A stretch of DNA of 64,000 nucleotides, taken from NCBI RefSeq assembly GCF_900174585.1, contig NZ_FWPT01000006.1:186001-250000 (forward strand), given 5' to 3'. Source of the stretch: Parendozoicomonas haliclonae. Lineage in GTDB: Bacteria; Pseudomonadota; Gammaproteobacteria; Pseudomonadales; Endozoicomonadaceae. A program made the translations under genes and the position numbers. Position 1 is the first letter of the stretch, and each line of letters starts with the position of its first letter. The notes below the pieces were generated by a model. It saw only the letters and a program-made list of their open reading frames with translations. It did not search any database and was not told the origin of the DNA. Positions 47,803 through 57,260 of this stretch are shown in pieces.

Positions 47803-48208
47803 TTTTTGCCGGGTTCTCGGACTGGGTTTCGGGAACCTTGCTGGCATACTTTATCGCAACATCCATAGCGTACTCAGGGCTGACATTGTTTGGCAGGCAG
47901 AACTGCTTGAAGGCTGCGGTACGTTCGAGATCGTGGAGGGTGGCAAGGGTTGCTGCTGTATAGGTGTAGCAACGCTGCCAGCCTCTGGCGATTCTTTGCT
48001 GGGACAGATCCTGATTAATTTTCTGGTAGTTACCGCAGGCCTTGATGTAATCCTTCATGGTGACCATTGGACGGAAATGACTGGATGCAACATTGTTGAT
48101 ATTGGTCGGTGGAGCGGAATACGCGCCGGGAATGGTCAGCGGTCGTTCTGCCTGTACTGGTAAAGAGAATAAAACTGCCAGGCTGATTATCACTCGCAAC
48201 GAGCTCAT
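47756..48208 (-). CDS. Exported Rap1a/Tai-like protein
   Basis: A 150-residue protein with a signal peptide (LRVIISLAVLFSLPVQA). The C-terminal part follows the Rap1a/Tai pattern: FCLPNNVSPEYAMDVAIKYASKVPETQSENPAKIILEAL... ending in RYPC, with paired cysteines and helical repeats. Some family members are immunity proteins for type VI amidase effectors, but no such effector or secretion gene is nearby, so an immunity role is not supported here. GGAGG lies 6 bases before the ATG. It overlaps the end of the convergent ATP-grasp gene by 47 bases. Confidence 0.72.
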   Translation of the reverse strand: MSSLRVIISLAVLFSLPVQAERPLTIPGAYSAPPTNINNVASSHFRPMVTMKDYIKACGNYQKINQDLSQQRIARGWQRCYTYTAATLATLHDLERTAAFKQFCLPNNVSPEYAMDVAIKYASKVPETQSENPAKIILEALAVRYPCERD

Positions 48209-48439
48209 AGCGGACCTCCTCGTTATATTTATTGTTTCTGAAGCCGGCTGCTGCTCGATAAAACGCTCCTTGCATGGAGTGGCTTTTGCTTCATTGAGTC
48301 ATGTCAAAAGGCTCTTATTTTATTAATAAATAACACCATTTCTTATCCCATAAATAAAGTGGGTGATTGTGTACTTCTCGTCTGAATTTTGAGTCTCAAC
48401 CCCTCTGGAATAGGCTCTTTGGCAATGTTGGCTTGAACA

Positions 48440-48880
48440 TCAGATCTTTTTAAACACCACCAGATTGGCCAGAATAAAATTAAAAATCAGGCCGATACTG
48501 ATACCCGCCACCATCGCCAGAACAGGTTGCGCCGCCATAATGGGGACGAAGCTGACCAGCAGGGTAAAAACACCCCAGTTCGGGCAGAAGGCCAGAAGAG
48601 ATACGCCCAGATAGCTGACCCATTGGGAGAGCGGGTGGTGGTGATCTCTGTCTTCAAAGGTAAACAGGCGATTGCAGAACCAGTTCCAGCTGGCAGCTCC
48701 CCAGAATGCCAGCGCACGGGCCGGAACCGGAGCAATATCCAGCCAGTGCGTCAGTGACAGAAACAGTACAAGGTCTACGATAAAGCCGCTCGCTCCCACC
48801 AGGCAGAAGCGAAGGAACCTGTCTCTCCCCGGTCTGATCTGAGAAACTTGAAGGGCGTGGGGAGTAAGACGTATGGACAT
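48440..48880 (-). CDS. GtrA-family membrane protein
   Basis: A 146-residue protein with four transmembrane helices. FLRFCLVGASGFIVDLVLFLSL and the WNWFCNRLFTF motif between helices 2 and 3 are the GtrA signature. Family members are thought to move polyprenyl-linked sugars across the inner membrane. No glycosyltransferase lies next to it, so its sugar is unknown. Confidence 0.85.
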   Translation of the reverse strand: MSIRLTPHALQVSQIRPGRDRFLRFCLVGASGFIVDLVLFLSLTHWLDIAPVPARALAFWGAASWNWFCNRLFTFEDRDHHHPLSQWVSYLGVSLLAFCPNWGVFTLLVSFVPIMAAQPVLAMVAGISIGLIFNFILANLVVFKKI

Positions 48881-49013
48881 AACGATGACTGTTTACAGCG
48901 GGGAAAGGGGCGGAAGTATAGGAGCCGGATTTTGATCGCTCCACTTCACCTGCTCTGGGGTTTGCTATACAGTCTGCGCCCATAATTCACCCAAAATACA
49001 AGCTGAGAAAAGC

Positions 49014-50024
49014 ATGAAGCGAGAATTGGCAATCGAATTTTCCCGGGTTACTGAAGCTGCCGCGCTCGCAGCTTACAAGTGGCTTGGTCGTGGCGATAAG
49101 AACAAGGCTGACGGTGCGGCGGTACAGACCATGCGCACCATGCTGAACAAAGTCGCGATTGATGGCGAAATTGTGATTGGCGAAGGCGAGATCGACGAAG
49201 CACCGATGCTGTATATCGGTGAGAAGGTCGGTATTGGTGAAGGTGATCAGGTTGATATCGCAGTAGACCCGATTGAAGGTACCCGCATGACCGCTATGGG
49301 CCAGCCTAATGCGATTGCTGTTATGGCTGTAGCTTCCAAAGGTGGCTTCCTGAAAGCTCCAGATATGTATATGGAGAAGCTGGCTGTTGGTCCGGGTGCT
49401 AAAGGTGTTATCGATTTGGATCGCCCCCTGGAAGAGAACCTGCACGCTATTGCCGAAGCATTGGGCAAGCCGCTGGAGAATCTAACGGTTATTACTCTGG
49501 CCAAGCCTCGTCACGATGGTGTGATTGAGAAGATGCAGGATATGGGTATTCGGGTATTTGCCATTCCTGATGGTGATGTGGCTGCGTCCATCCTGACCTG
49601 TATGCCGGACAGTGAAGTGGATGCCATGTACTGCATCGGCGGCGCACCGGAAGGTGTGGTGTCTGCGGCAGTTATTCGTGCTCTGAATGGTGATTTCCAG
49701 GGCCGTCTGATGCTGCGTAATGAAGCCAAGGGTGATACCCCTGAAAATATCGAAGCCGGCAAGCTGGAACTGGCTCGCTGTGAAGAGATGGGTATAGAAG
49801 TTGGTAAGAAACTGGCTCTGGAAGAGCTGGTGTCTACCGATGATCTGACCTTCTCCGCAACCGGTATTACCAAGGGTGATCTTCTGCAGGGCATAAACCG
49901 GAAGGGCAATATGGCCACTACCGAGACTCTGCTGATCCGTGGTAAGTCCCGCACTATTCGCCGTATTCAGTCTATCCATTACCTGGATCGTAAGGATCCG
50001 GAAGTTTGCGCGCAAATCTTGTAA
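49014..50024 (+). CDS. glpX: Class II fructose-1,6-bisphosphatase
   Basis: A 336-residue gluconeogenic phosphatase of the GlpX type. MKRELAIEFSRVTEAAALAAYKWLGRGDKN and DGAAVQTMRTMLN are near-identical to E. coli GlpX (336 aa). Metal and substrate motifs GEGEIDEAPMLYIGE, AVDPIEGTRMTAMG and FAIPDGDVAASI are present. It stands alone: no glycerol genes are adjacent, and a terminator follows. Confidence 0.95.
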   Translation: MKRELAIEFSRVTEAAALAAYKWLGRGDKNKADGAAVQTMRTMLNKVAIDGEIVIGEGEIDEAPMLYIGEKVGIGEGDQVDIAVDPIEGTRMTAMGQPNAIAVMAVASKGGFLKAPDMYMEKLAVGPGAKGVIDLDRPLEENLHAIAEALGKPLENLTVITLAKPRHDGVIEKMQDMGIRVFAIPDGDVAASILTCMPDSEVDAMYCIGGAPEGVVSAAVIRALNGDFQGRLMLRNEAKGDTPENIEAGKLELARCEEMGIEVGKKLALEELVSTDDLTFSATGITKGDLLQGINRKGNMATTETLLIRGKSRTIRRIQSIHYLDRKDPEVCAQIL

Positions 50025-50059
50025 CTGGTAATTCGTGTAACAGACCGCGTAACAGCTTC

Positions 50060-50086
50060 AGCCTGACCAGTTTCTCTGGTCAGGCT
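50060..50086 (+). terminator. Terminator after glpX
   Basis: agcctgaccag (50060-50070) pairs perfectly with ctggtcaggct (50076-50086) around tttct. The following acttt is only a weak T-run. Confidence 0.65.
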
Positions 50087-50174
50087 ACTTTCCCCTCTTG
50101 TTCACTATCCGGCACCACTTCTTCTCTGCTGCTATTTTTACCGGTCTGGTTTTGATCCACTCCACAAGCAGTGA

Positions 50175-51530
50175 ATGCAGAAGAATAATTTCACCGAGAT
50201 CTATCTGGCTGACCGGCAAGGGTTGATGCCGGTGCAGGCAACTCTCCGACAGGGTGGTTTCTGGCCATTGTTCGCCCTGTTTTGTAACAGCATGATGAAT
50301 CCGGCCACGCTGGTGACTTCCGGGCTGATGATCCAGACCGGCCTTCCTCTCGCATTAGTGGCTCTGGTGCAGACGCTGGGTGTCTGCGTAGGGATGTGGC
50401 CGTTTATTATTGTGGCGCGGGTCGGCAGCCAATACGGTGTGCCGGGGCAGGTGTTTTGTCGAGCCGTCTTTGGTTACCAGGGCAGTCGATGGCTGACCTC
50501 GTTGCTGCGCGTGATTACATCCGTATATTGGTATGCCTTCCAGACATTGGCCGCGATGATGGCTGTGGATGCCATTTTGGGGAGCTTGGGATTCTCTATA
50601 CCTCTGGCCTGGCTGGGAGCCGGGTTTGTGATTTTGCAGGGCGGGATTGCGTTGTCAGGCTATGCCGGATTGACCGTTCTTTCTGGCTTAACCCTGCCGT
50701 TGAAGCTGGTGATTTTCATAGGTCTGACAATCTGGCTGATGCTTCATGTTCCTGATGGAGGTGCCTTGCCGGAACGGGTCTTCGCTTTTCAGGCTGGCAG
50801 CTGGTCATGGGCTATTGTGCTGTTCTGGATGAATGGTCTTGCTTCCAGCATGATGAGCCTGATGACAGATGCTGCGGACTTCAGCCGGTTTACCCATCAG
50901 AATCGCCGCTTTGGTTTTGGTGTGTTAGCCGGGGTAGCCTGTGGCACGGCTTTGGGAGCTCTGTTCGGCGGCTGGTGTATTGTGGCTGGTGGCGGCAATA
51001 CGATTAATCCGTTTGATGTCATTGTGGCTTTAAATCCCGGCTCACCGGTTCTGCTGATGGTGTTGCTGGTGACAGTCTTTGATGCCTGGACGATCAATGT
51101 CATCAATCTTTATACCGGTGGTTTCTCGCTGGCGAATGCTTTCCCTCGGCTGGGGCGTCAGACAGCCACCCTGTTCATTATTGCTGGTGCCACTTTGTTG
51201 GCTTTTTTTCCCGCCATCATTGATCGCTATCTGGAAACCTTGTCGGCAGTGGGTGTTGTCTATGCTGCGACTTCCGGTGTGCTGCTGGGTTGGTGCCTGC
51301 GCTACGGGCAGTCGCTGGATGTTGATGCTCTCTATGAGCAAGAGGGACGTTATCGGTATTTTCGGGGCTGGAATCTGTTGGCGGTGGGTATCTTTGTATT
51401 CTGCATGTCTGTTACCAGTCTGATCGCTCCAGCCTGGTTGCCATCGATTATTGCCCTGCTTGGTGCCACGGGGTTGATGCTGATCTTTTCGCAATCCTCT
51501 CAGTGCCTACAATCAAAAGGTAAGAACTGA
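50175..51530 (+). CDS. NCS1-type nucleobase:cation symporter (cytosine/purine permease-like)
   Basis: A 451-residue membrane protein with about 12 helices. FALFCNSMMNPATLVTSGLMI near helix 1, ARVGSQYGVPGQVFCRAVFGYQG and DAADFSRFT in the loop before helix 7 are features of the CodB-like branch of NCS1 transporters. Possible substrates are cytosine, other nucleobases or related rings. No deaminase or hydrolase is adjacent, so the substrate is open. A small membrane-protein gene follows after 16 bp. Confidence 0.8.
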   Translation: MQKNNFTEIYLADRQGLMPVQATLRQGGFWPLFALFCNSMMNPATLVTSGLMIQTGLPLALVALVQTLGVCVGMWPFIIVARVGSQYGVPGQVFCRAVFGYQGSRWLTSLLRVITSVYWYAFQTLAAMMAVDAILGSLGFSIPLAWLGAGFVILQGGIALSGYAGLTVLSGLTLPLKLVIFIGLTIWLMLHVPDGGALPERVFAFQAGSWSWAIVLFWMNGLASSMMSLMTDAADFSRFTHQNRRFGFGVLAGVACGTALGALFGGWCIVAGGGNTINPFDVIVALNPGSPVLLMVLLVTVFDAWTINVINLYTGGFSLANAFPRLGRQTATLFIIAGATLLAFFPAIIDRYLETLSAVGVVYAATSGVLLGWCLRYGQSLDVDALYEQEGRYRYFRGWNLLAVGIFVFCMSVTSLIAPAWLPSIIALLGATGLMLIFSQSSQCLQSKGKN

Positions 51531-51546
51531 AATCTTGAGAGCAGGG

Positions 51547-51738
51547 ATGCGCCGGAATCTGCGTTGGCTATTAATCTTTTTACTATCCAGTCTGGTGCTG
51601 CTGGGCGTACCGGCGGTGTTGCTGTTTTCCTGGAGTGTGCAGATTAATGAAACCCGGCAGTGGGCTGAACTGACCAGATTTGTATTAATGATTATGTTGC
51701 CGGTTCTGCCGCTGGTACTCTGGTACTCTAAACGCTGA
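51547..51738 (+). CDS. Small two-helix membrane protein
   Basis: A 63-residue protein with a basic start (MRRNLRW) and two hydrophobic segments (about 8-28 and 43-60) separated by SVQINETRQWAEL. GAGAG lies a few bases before the ATG; an in-frame TTG at 51535 is less likely. It follows the NCS1 gene by 16 bp and ends at a strong terminator, so it is probably the last gene of that transcript. Unknown function. Confidence 0.55.
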   Translation: MRRNLRWLLIFLLSSLVLLGVPAVLLFSWSVQINETRQWAELTRFVLMIMLPVLPLVLWYSKR

Positions 51739-51740
51739 TA

Positions 51741-51773
51741 AAAAAACACCGCACAGTTGTTGGCGGTGTTTTT
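51741..51773. terminator. Bidirectional terminator between the small membrane gene and the diguanylate cyclase gene
   Basis: aaaaacaccgc (51742-51752) pairs with gcggtgttttt (51763-51773). It ends the plus-strand transcript and lies directly after the minus-strand stop at 51777. Confidence 0.88.
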
Positions 51774-51776
51774 GTC

Positions 51777-52916
51777 TTAGACAGCAGTCGGAATTGCATC
51801 TTGTGGGGGAGGCGTCTGGCTGGAAACTGTCTGGTTCCGACCTCTCATTTTGGCCTGATAGAGGCACTCATCCGCCAGAGCTATTTCCTGTTCCAGAGTG
51901 GTTTGCATATCGGTGGTATGAATGCCAACGCTGACCGTGACCGTAAACGAGTGTTCGCCATATTTAACCGGGGTCTTACTCAAGACCGTGCGGATGCGTT
52001 CGGCAACATCTTTGGCGTCTTTGCTCTTTGTGCTGCCAAGCATGATCAGAAACTCTTCACCGCCCCAGCGGGCAATAAAGTCTTTTCTTCTCAAGTGGCG
52101 ATTGAAGAGGTTTGATATCATAACCAGTGCCGCATCACCACCCGGATGGCCATAGGTATCATTGATCAGTTTGAAGTGATCAAGGTCGGCAATCAGGATG
52201 GTGTAGGGCTGATTGGTACGCAGGGCTCTGGATCTTTCCCGCTCCATCTGCTGATACATCAGGCGACGGTTGGCGAGCCCTGTCAGAGGATCGCAGCCAG
52301 CCTGGTTTTCCAGCTGATCGGTCAGCAGACGCATACGGTCATACGTCTGTTCCCAGATGTAATAGGCCGCAGATGACAGGGCGATTGAACCACCAAAGGC
52401 AAAGATTTCCCGAATCCGTCCCAGTACGTTGTAAACACCTGCAACAGAGTTGGTCACATTAAATATGCTCAAACAGGCTACGACCAGAATGGCGATCATT
52501 ACCGGCAGGCCCCATTTCAGGCCCATGGAAAAGATCACGATAGGGGATATAAACAGCATCCATATCGTTGAGCCCAGAAAAGCATGGTTGACCAGCAGTC
52601 CATACACGGCAATGCAGGATAGCGAGAGTGCCATGGTGATGGAGCTGAATGTGTGCTTTCTGGTGATGAGGAAGTGGGTCATGCAGAAGGTTGTTATCCC
52701 CAGGCATGAAACCATAAGAGTGATAATTTCTTTGTCACCGGCAAAGCTGTGGATTGCCAGTAGAACCATTTCCAGGATGATAGCGATGACATAGCAGGAG
52801 ACAAGCGCCATGAAAACTCGAGGGTCTTGAACCCCGGTGCTTTTCCATTCGCGAGGGTCGGAACTGGTAAGAGGCGGAATAATTTCACGCGTCGGTTTGG
52901 TACTGATTTCCGTCAT
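51777..52916 (-). CDS. Membrane-bound diguanylate cyclase
   Basis: A 379-residue protein that should make cyclic di-GMP. Residues about 35-190 hold six to seven hydrophobic helices of an unassigned sensor region. The GGDEF domain starts at DPLTGLANRRL (209-219). The active site is GGEEF (285-289). An inhibitory I-site RRKD (276-279) stands exactly five residues before it, so product feedback is expected. No EAL domain is present. It is transcribed alone on the minus strand. Confidence 0.93.
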   Translation of the reverse strand: MTEISTKPTREIIPPLTSSDPREWKSTGVQDPRVFMALVSCYVIAIILEMVLLAIHSFAGDKEIITLMVSCLGITTFCMTHFLITRKHTFSSITMALSLSCIAVYGLLVNHAFLGSTIWMLFISPIVIFSMGLKWGLPVMIAILVVACLSIFNVTNSVAGVYNVLGRIREIFAFGGSIALSSAAYYIWEQTYDRMRLLTDQLENQAGCDPLTGLANRRLMYQQMERERSRALRTNQPYTILIADLDHFKLINDTYGHPGGDAALVMISNLFNRHLRRKDFIARWGGEEFLIMLGSTKSKDAKDVAERIRTVLSKTPVKYGEHSFTVTVSVGIHTTDMQTTLEQEIALADECLYQAKMRGRNQTVSSQTPPPQDAIPTAV

Positions 52917-53130
52917 AGATAGTCGACGAATCTAAGGCATCGATTTCCGTAGTGCTTATGAGGGGAGGTGGTACGATGGTGACTGCGGAGGAAAAATTGT
53001 AAAGAGTCCGTAGTTCGAGCGGATAATACTTCTTTTTCCCTACGGAGAGAAGCATTACCGCTAGGCAAAACCGCAGATTAAATGATGTTTCTCTGCGCCC
53101 TGAATGTGAGTGATACGTGGAATGTATTTT

Positions 53131-54606
53131 CTACAAGAGCGGGCTGAGAAGCTGGGCAACATTTTCACGTAACTTTTCCAGAAAACGGCGTTCTTTCCAG
53201 TCTTTTATCGACACCTTTTTCGATCGGCTGATGTATTCCTCAATCAGAGCTGCCATATGCTGGCCAAAGGCCTGATCATAAATAATCAGGGTCAGCTCAA
53301 AATTCAGCCAGACACTGCGCATATCCAGATTAACCGTGCCAAAGAGAACGGTCTCCTGATCCACCAGAACACACTTGGTATGCAGCAGGCCTTCAGTGAA
53401 GTGCATGATGGTGATACCGGCATCCAGAAGATCCTCGTAATAGGAGCGACTGGCATAGTGCACCATGCGGGAATCATTTTTTTCTGGCGTGATCAACGTG
53501 ACCTGCACCCCTCTCAAGGCTGCAGCACAAAGCGCAGTGACCAGAGCTTCATCAGGAACCAGATAAGGCGTGGTAATAATCAGCTCTTTCTGGCTCTGGT
53601 AGATGGCTGCGAGTAAAACCATATGAATATTGGCTCGGTCGATGCCGGGGCCGGACGGCAGAACGTGCAGTGAAGCACTGTTGGGCGCGAAAGATTCCTG
53701 ATATTCAAATGGCTGGTGATAGCGGGGAATAGTCTCTCCAGTTTCCATTGCCCAGTCATAGTGAAAGACAGCGCCATTCACGTGGGCGGCAGGGCCTTCA
53801 ATCCGCACCATTGCATCCACCCACTGGCCAACACCGGCATCCTGTTTAAACAGCCCAGGGTCGGCCAGGTTCTGGCTGCCGGTCCAGGCGATGGCATCAT
53901 CAATAATAACCAGCTTGCGATGGTTGCGAAGGTCCATGCGCTCAAACAGCATCCGAATCGGGCCTACAGGCAGTGAAGCTCGTACTTTTACCCCGGCTTC
54001 TTTAAGGCGGGCTGCGGCTTCGCTGCGAAAAAAGCTACTGCTGCCCACGGCATCCAAGAGAACCCGACAGGTTACGCCTCTCTGAGCTGCAGCCTCCAGT
54101 GCGGTGATCACATCATCAACCAACCCGCCAGCCTCACAGATATAAAACTCGAGGTGAATGCTGTCCTGTGCCTGTTCAATATCCTGAATCAGACCGCTGA
54201 ATATGTCTGCCGTATTGTGGAACAGCATGAGCTGATTGCCCGGGATCGCGGGTATTCGGGTGGTGTGTTCGGTCAGGTTATAAATGCGGTTGAGATGGTG
54301 GGTGTTCTCCTGTCCATCTCTCAGGTCAGGCGTTAGCACCTGCTGCAGATGTTGTATCCACTCTGCGTAAGACGGGGCAAGTTCTTCGGCGCGCCTGAGT
54401 CGTTTGGTGCCAAGGCGTCGGGTGCCGAACATCAGGAACAGGATGATTCCGGCCACAGGCAGAGCAAACAGCAGTAAAAGCCAGGACAGAGATACGCCGA
54501 CCGGACGACGACGCATAATGATAATCAGAATGAACAGAATAATCAGGGCAATATAGGCTGTACCCGCCAATGCACTGATAAGTGAAAACTGATCACTGTC
54601 TGTCAC
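53131..54606 (-). CDS. cls: Cardiolipin synthase (ClsA type)
   Basis: A 491-residue phospholipase-D-superfamily enzyme that joins phosphatidylglycerols into cardiolipin. Two N-terminal helices (residues 10-30 and 38-60) anchor it in the inner membrane. The two HKD motifs are HRKLVIIDDAIAWTGSQNLAD and HTKCVLVDQETVLFGTVNLDMRS. IHLEFYICEAGGLVDDV and TTPYLVPDEALVTALCAAALRGV fit ClsA (486 aa). The start codon is GTG. The 214 bases between it and the diguanylate cyclase gene hold no gene. Confidence 0.93.
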   Translation of the reverse strand: MTDSDQFSLISALAGTAYIALIILFILIIIMRRRPVGVSLSWLLLLFALPVAGIILFLMFGTRRLGTKRLRRAEELAPSYAEWIQHLQQVLTPDLRDGQENTHHLNRIYNLTEHTTRIPAIPGNQLMLFHNTADIFSGLIQDIEQAQDSIHLEFYICEAGGLVDDVITALEAAAQRGVTCRVLLDAVGSSSFFRSEAAARLKEAGVKVRASLPVGPIRMLFERMDLRNHRKLVIIDDAIAWTGSQNLADPGLFKQDAGVGQWVDAMVRIEGPAAHVNGAVFHYDWAMETGETIPRYHQPFEYQESFAPNSASLHVLPSGPGIDRANIHMVLLAAIYQSQKELIITTPYLVPDEALVTALCAAALRGVQVTLITPEKNDSRMVHYASRSYYEDLLDAGITIMHFTEGLLHTKCVLVDQETVLFGTVNLDMRSVWLNFELTLIIYDQAFGQHMAALIEEYISRSKKVSIKDWKERRFLEKLRENVAQLLSPLL

Positions 54607-54747
54607 AAACTGTTCTCTGTTCTGGTCGTAAGTTGGTTCGATTATATCTGCAAAAACGCAGGATGCCCCAGCGGGTTGCTGCCAGTAGCAAGAAAGCCCA
54701 CAATAGGCTCGGCATATTAGGGGCTAGCCTCTATTCATAATAACAAG

Positions 54748-57216
54748 ATGAGAAGAATAATGAGCAGAGTCCGAGGTCGGTTGTTTTTTTGGCTACTGCT
54801 TGCCCTGACCCTTCTTTCTACATTCGCATCCCAAGCATGGGCGGCTGTTGTGCCGTCTGCGATTCTTCAGGTTTCCGAAGAGCAGCCTTACCAGCCTTTG
54901 GCCCGATATATGGATATCTTTCGGGTATCGGACCATGACCTGACCATTAATGACATTATTGCAAACCACGGCGATGATTTTTCCCGGGTCTCCGTGGATG
55001 AGCTAAATCTGTCTTATACCCGGGATGCGGTCTGGCTGCGCTTTACCCTAGAAAATCCTTCCGACGATCCCCTCAAGCTGTTTATTGAATCCGGTTTTTC
55101 CCGTTTGGATCATGTCTCTCTGTTTGAGAAAGACAAAGCCGGGCAGTGGCAGGAAAGCCGGGGTGGGGATCGTATTCCCTGGTATCAATGGCCCATGCAG
55201 ACCCGATTGCTGACCTTTCCCATTTCGCTTGAAGCACAAGAGCAGCGTATCTGGTATGTGCGGGTCAGTAGTACCAGTTCAGTGATGATTCCTTTGGCGG
55301 TGATCAGTGACCGGGTCATGCTGGAAAATATCGAACAGCGCTTCTTGGCGGATGGTGTGTTTTACGGGCTGTGTCTGGCGGTGTTCTTTGTTGCCCTGAT
55401 GGCGGCTCTGGTTATGCGGGAAGACCTGTATGTGTTCTATCTGTTCCATGTCGTAGCCAGCACATTTACGGTTATGGCATTGGATGGCTCAGGTTTTATC
55501 TTTTGGCCGGATGCGCTGGATTTTCAGGAATACTCGGTTGTTGTCTTCGAGTGTTTAAGTGGTGCTTTCCTCACGCTGTTTACCCGGCGCTATCTGCGCC
55601 TGCGGATGAATCTGCCGCGAGTGGATCGTATTAACCGCATCTTTATTTTCTATATGCTGGCCATGGTGCCGATAGCGCCACTGTTCCCCTATGGAATGGC
55701 ATCTTTCCTGGCGTTGATTCCTATCTCTCTGATGGTGGTCGGACTATTTATGCAGGGGCTTTATCGGTCATTTATGGGGGATACTACCGCGATCATCTTC
55801 ACCATGGCCTGGTCACTGGGACTGTTTATCTGTGTCTTTGTGACAGTTGCCAACTTGGGTGTCGTATACAGTTTTGAAACCTCAATTTATGGTTTGAAAA
55901 TGACGTTTGTCACCAGTTACGTGTTCCTGCTGGGCGGTCTTGGGTACCGACTCTATATGCTGCGGCAGGGTGAGGAGATTAGCAAAATTCGTGCACTGAC
56001 GGAGCAGGCGGAAAACACGGCCAAAAGTGAAGTTATGGCCCGGATCAGCCATGAGATCCGTACTCCTTTAAACGGTATTCTCGGGATTACCGACCTGCTT
56101 AGACGTACGACGTTGGACGATAAGCAGACACGTTATGTTGCCACGGTTTCTGATGCCGGCAAATCATTGATGACCATTATCGGGGATGTGCTGGATCATG
56201 CCCGGATTCGCTCGGGGCAGATTAATCTTGAACATATCCCTTTCTCTCTCGCTGATCTTCTGGAGCGTATTGTTGATATGTTTCGGCTGGAAGCGGAGCG
56301 TAACAGGCAGTTGCTGAATATCGAAATTGACCCTGAACTGCCTGATGAGGTTATTGGTGATCCAACTCGGTTCCGGCAGATCGTGGTGAATCTGCTTGGC
56401 AATGCCTGCAAATTTACCGGGAAGGGCGGAACGATCACCCTGCGCGTGCGTTGTGACTGGACTGATGATGATTTTGTCCGGATAAGAGTGGAGGTTGAGG
56501 ATACGGGCATTGGCATTGCTCCCGAAATGCGTCCTGTGTTGTTTAAATCCTTTACCCAGGGCGGCACAGATACGGCCCGGCGCTATGGTGGCTCAGGTCT
56601 GGGGCTTACGATTTCCCGCCAGCTGGTTGAGTTGATGGGCGGGTCTATCGACTTTGAAAGTGAGCCGGGGGAAGGCAGTCGGTTCTGGTTCCAGCTAACC
56701 CTGGATCGGAGTATGGACGACCGGGATACCGACTGGCAGCAGGATTTTGATATCTCCGATTTCCGTTTCTATGGCCGGACCATTCTGGTGGCTGAGGATA
56801 ATGATGCCAACTGGATGGTGATGTCGGCCTATCTTATGGAACTTGGGGCAATACCTATCCGGGCGTGTAATGGCAAGGAAGCTCTGGGGCTTTACAGGGC
56901 TCGAACTTTCGATCTGATCTTTATGGATTGCGCCATGCCGGATATTAGTGGCTTTGAGGTGGCAGAGACGATCAGAGCCATGGAGGATGGTAACGACAGC
57001 TTTATACCGATCATTGCCGTGAGTGCCCATGTCTCATCGGCTGTGAAAAATCGCTGCCTGTTGGTCGGGATGGATGACTTTATGTCCAAGCCCTTCAGTC
57101 AGGAGCAGCTGGCCCTGACATTGAAACGCTATCTTCTGCCTTTTGATGAGCCGGACTCACTCGCCGGTGAGACTGGCTCAGCAAAACGGGCAGCCACTCC
57201 GGAGAACGTTGCCTGA
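54748..57216 (+). CDS. Hybrid sensor histidine kinase with 7TMR-DISM sensor
   Basis: An 822-residue signalling protein. A signal peptide (to about 32) precedes a periplasmic 7TMR-DISMED2 domain (about 40-190; LSYTRDAVWLRFTLENPSDD is typical) and seven helices (about 200-400). HisKA follows with the phosphorylated His435 in ARISHEIRTPLNG. HATPase motifs are NLLGNACKFT (N), DTGIGIAPEM (G1) and GGSGLGLTI (G2). A receiver domain (678-800) has Asp727 in LIFMDCAMPD and Lys in SKPF. No Hpt domain or output regulator is adjacent. An ATG at 54760 is an alternative start. Confidence 0.92.
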   Translation: MRRIMSRVRGRLFFWLLLALTLLSTFASQAWAAVVPSAILQVSEEQPYQPLARYMDIFRVSDHDLTINDIIANHGDDFSRVSVDELNLSYTRDAVWLRFTLENPSDDPLKLFIESGFSRLDHVSLFEKDKAGQWQESRGGDRIPWYQWPMQTRLLTFPISLEAQEQRIWYVRVSSTSSVMIPLAVISDRVMLENIEQRFLADGVFYGLCLAVFFVALMAALVMREDLYVFYLFHVVASTFTVMALDGSGFIFWPDALDFQEYSVVVFECLSGAFLTLFTRRYLRLRMNLPRVDRINRIFIFYMLAMVPIAPLFPYGMASFLALIPISLMVVGLFMQGLYRSFMGDTTAIIFTMAWSLGLFICVFVTVANLGVVYSFETSIYGLKMTFVTSYVFLLGGLGYRLYMLRQGEEISKIRALTEQAENTAKSEVMARISHEIRTPLNGILGITDLLRRTTLDDKQTRYVATVSDAGKSLMTIIGDVLDHARIRSGQINLEHIPFSLADLLERIVDMFRLEAERNRQLLNIEIDPELPDEVIGDPTRFRQIVVNLLGNACKFTGKGGTITLRVRCDWTDDDFVRIRVEVEDTGIGIAPEMRPVLFKSFTQGGTDTARRYGGSGLGLTISRQLVELMGGSIDFESEPGEGSRFWFQLTLDRSMDDRDTDWQQDFDISDFRFYGRTILVAEDNDANWMVMSAYLMELGAIPIRACNGKEALGLYRARTFDLIFMDCAMPDISGFEVAETIRAMEDGNDSFIPIIAVSAHVSSAVKNRCLLVGMDDFMSKPFSQEQLALTLKRYLLPFDEPDSLAGETGSAKRAATPENVA

Positions 57217-57260
57217 GATTAGGATAGTTGCCTGATAACAAGAAAGAGAACGGGCTTTCC

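Noticed and set aside
47756-48208. Type VI secretion immunity protein
   Set aside because: The Rap1a/Tai family likeness is real, but no effector or secretion gene is near, so the immunity role was not claimed.
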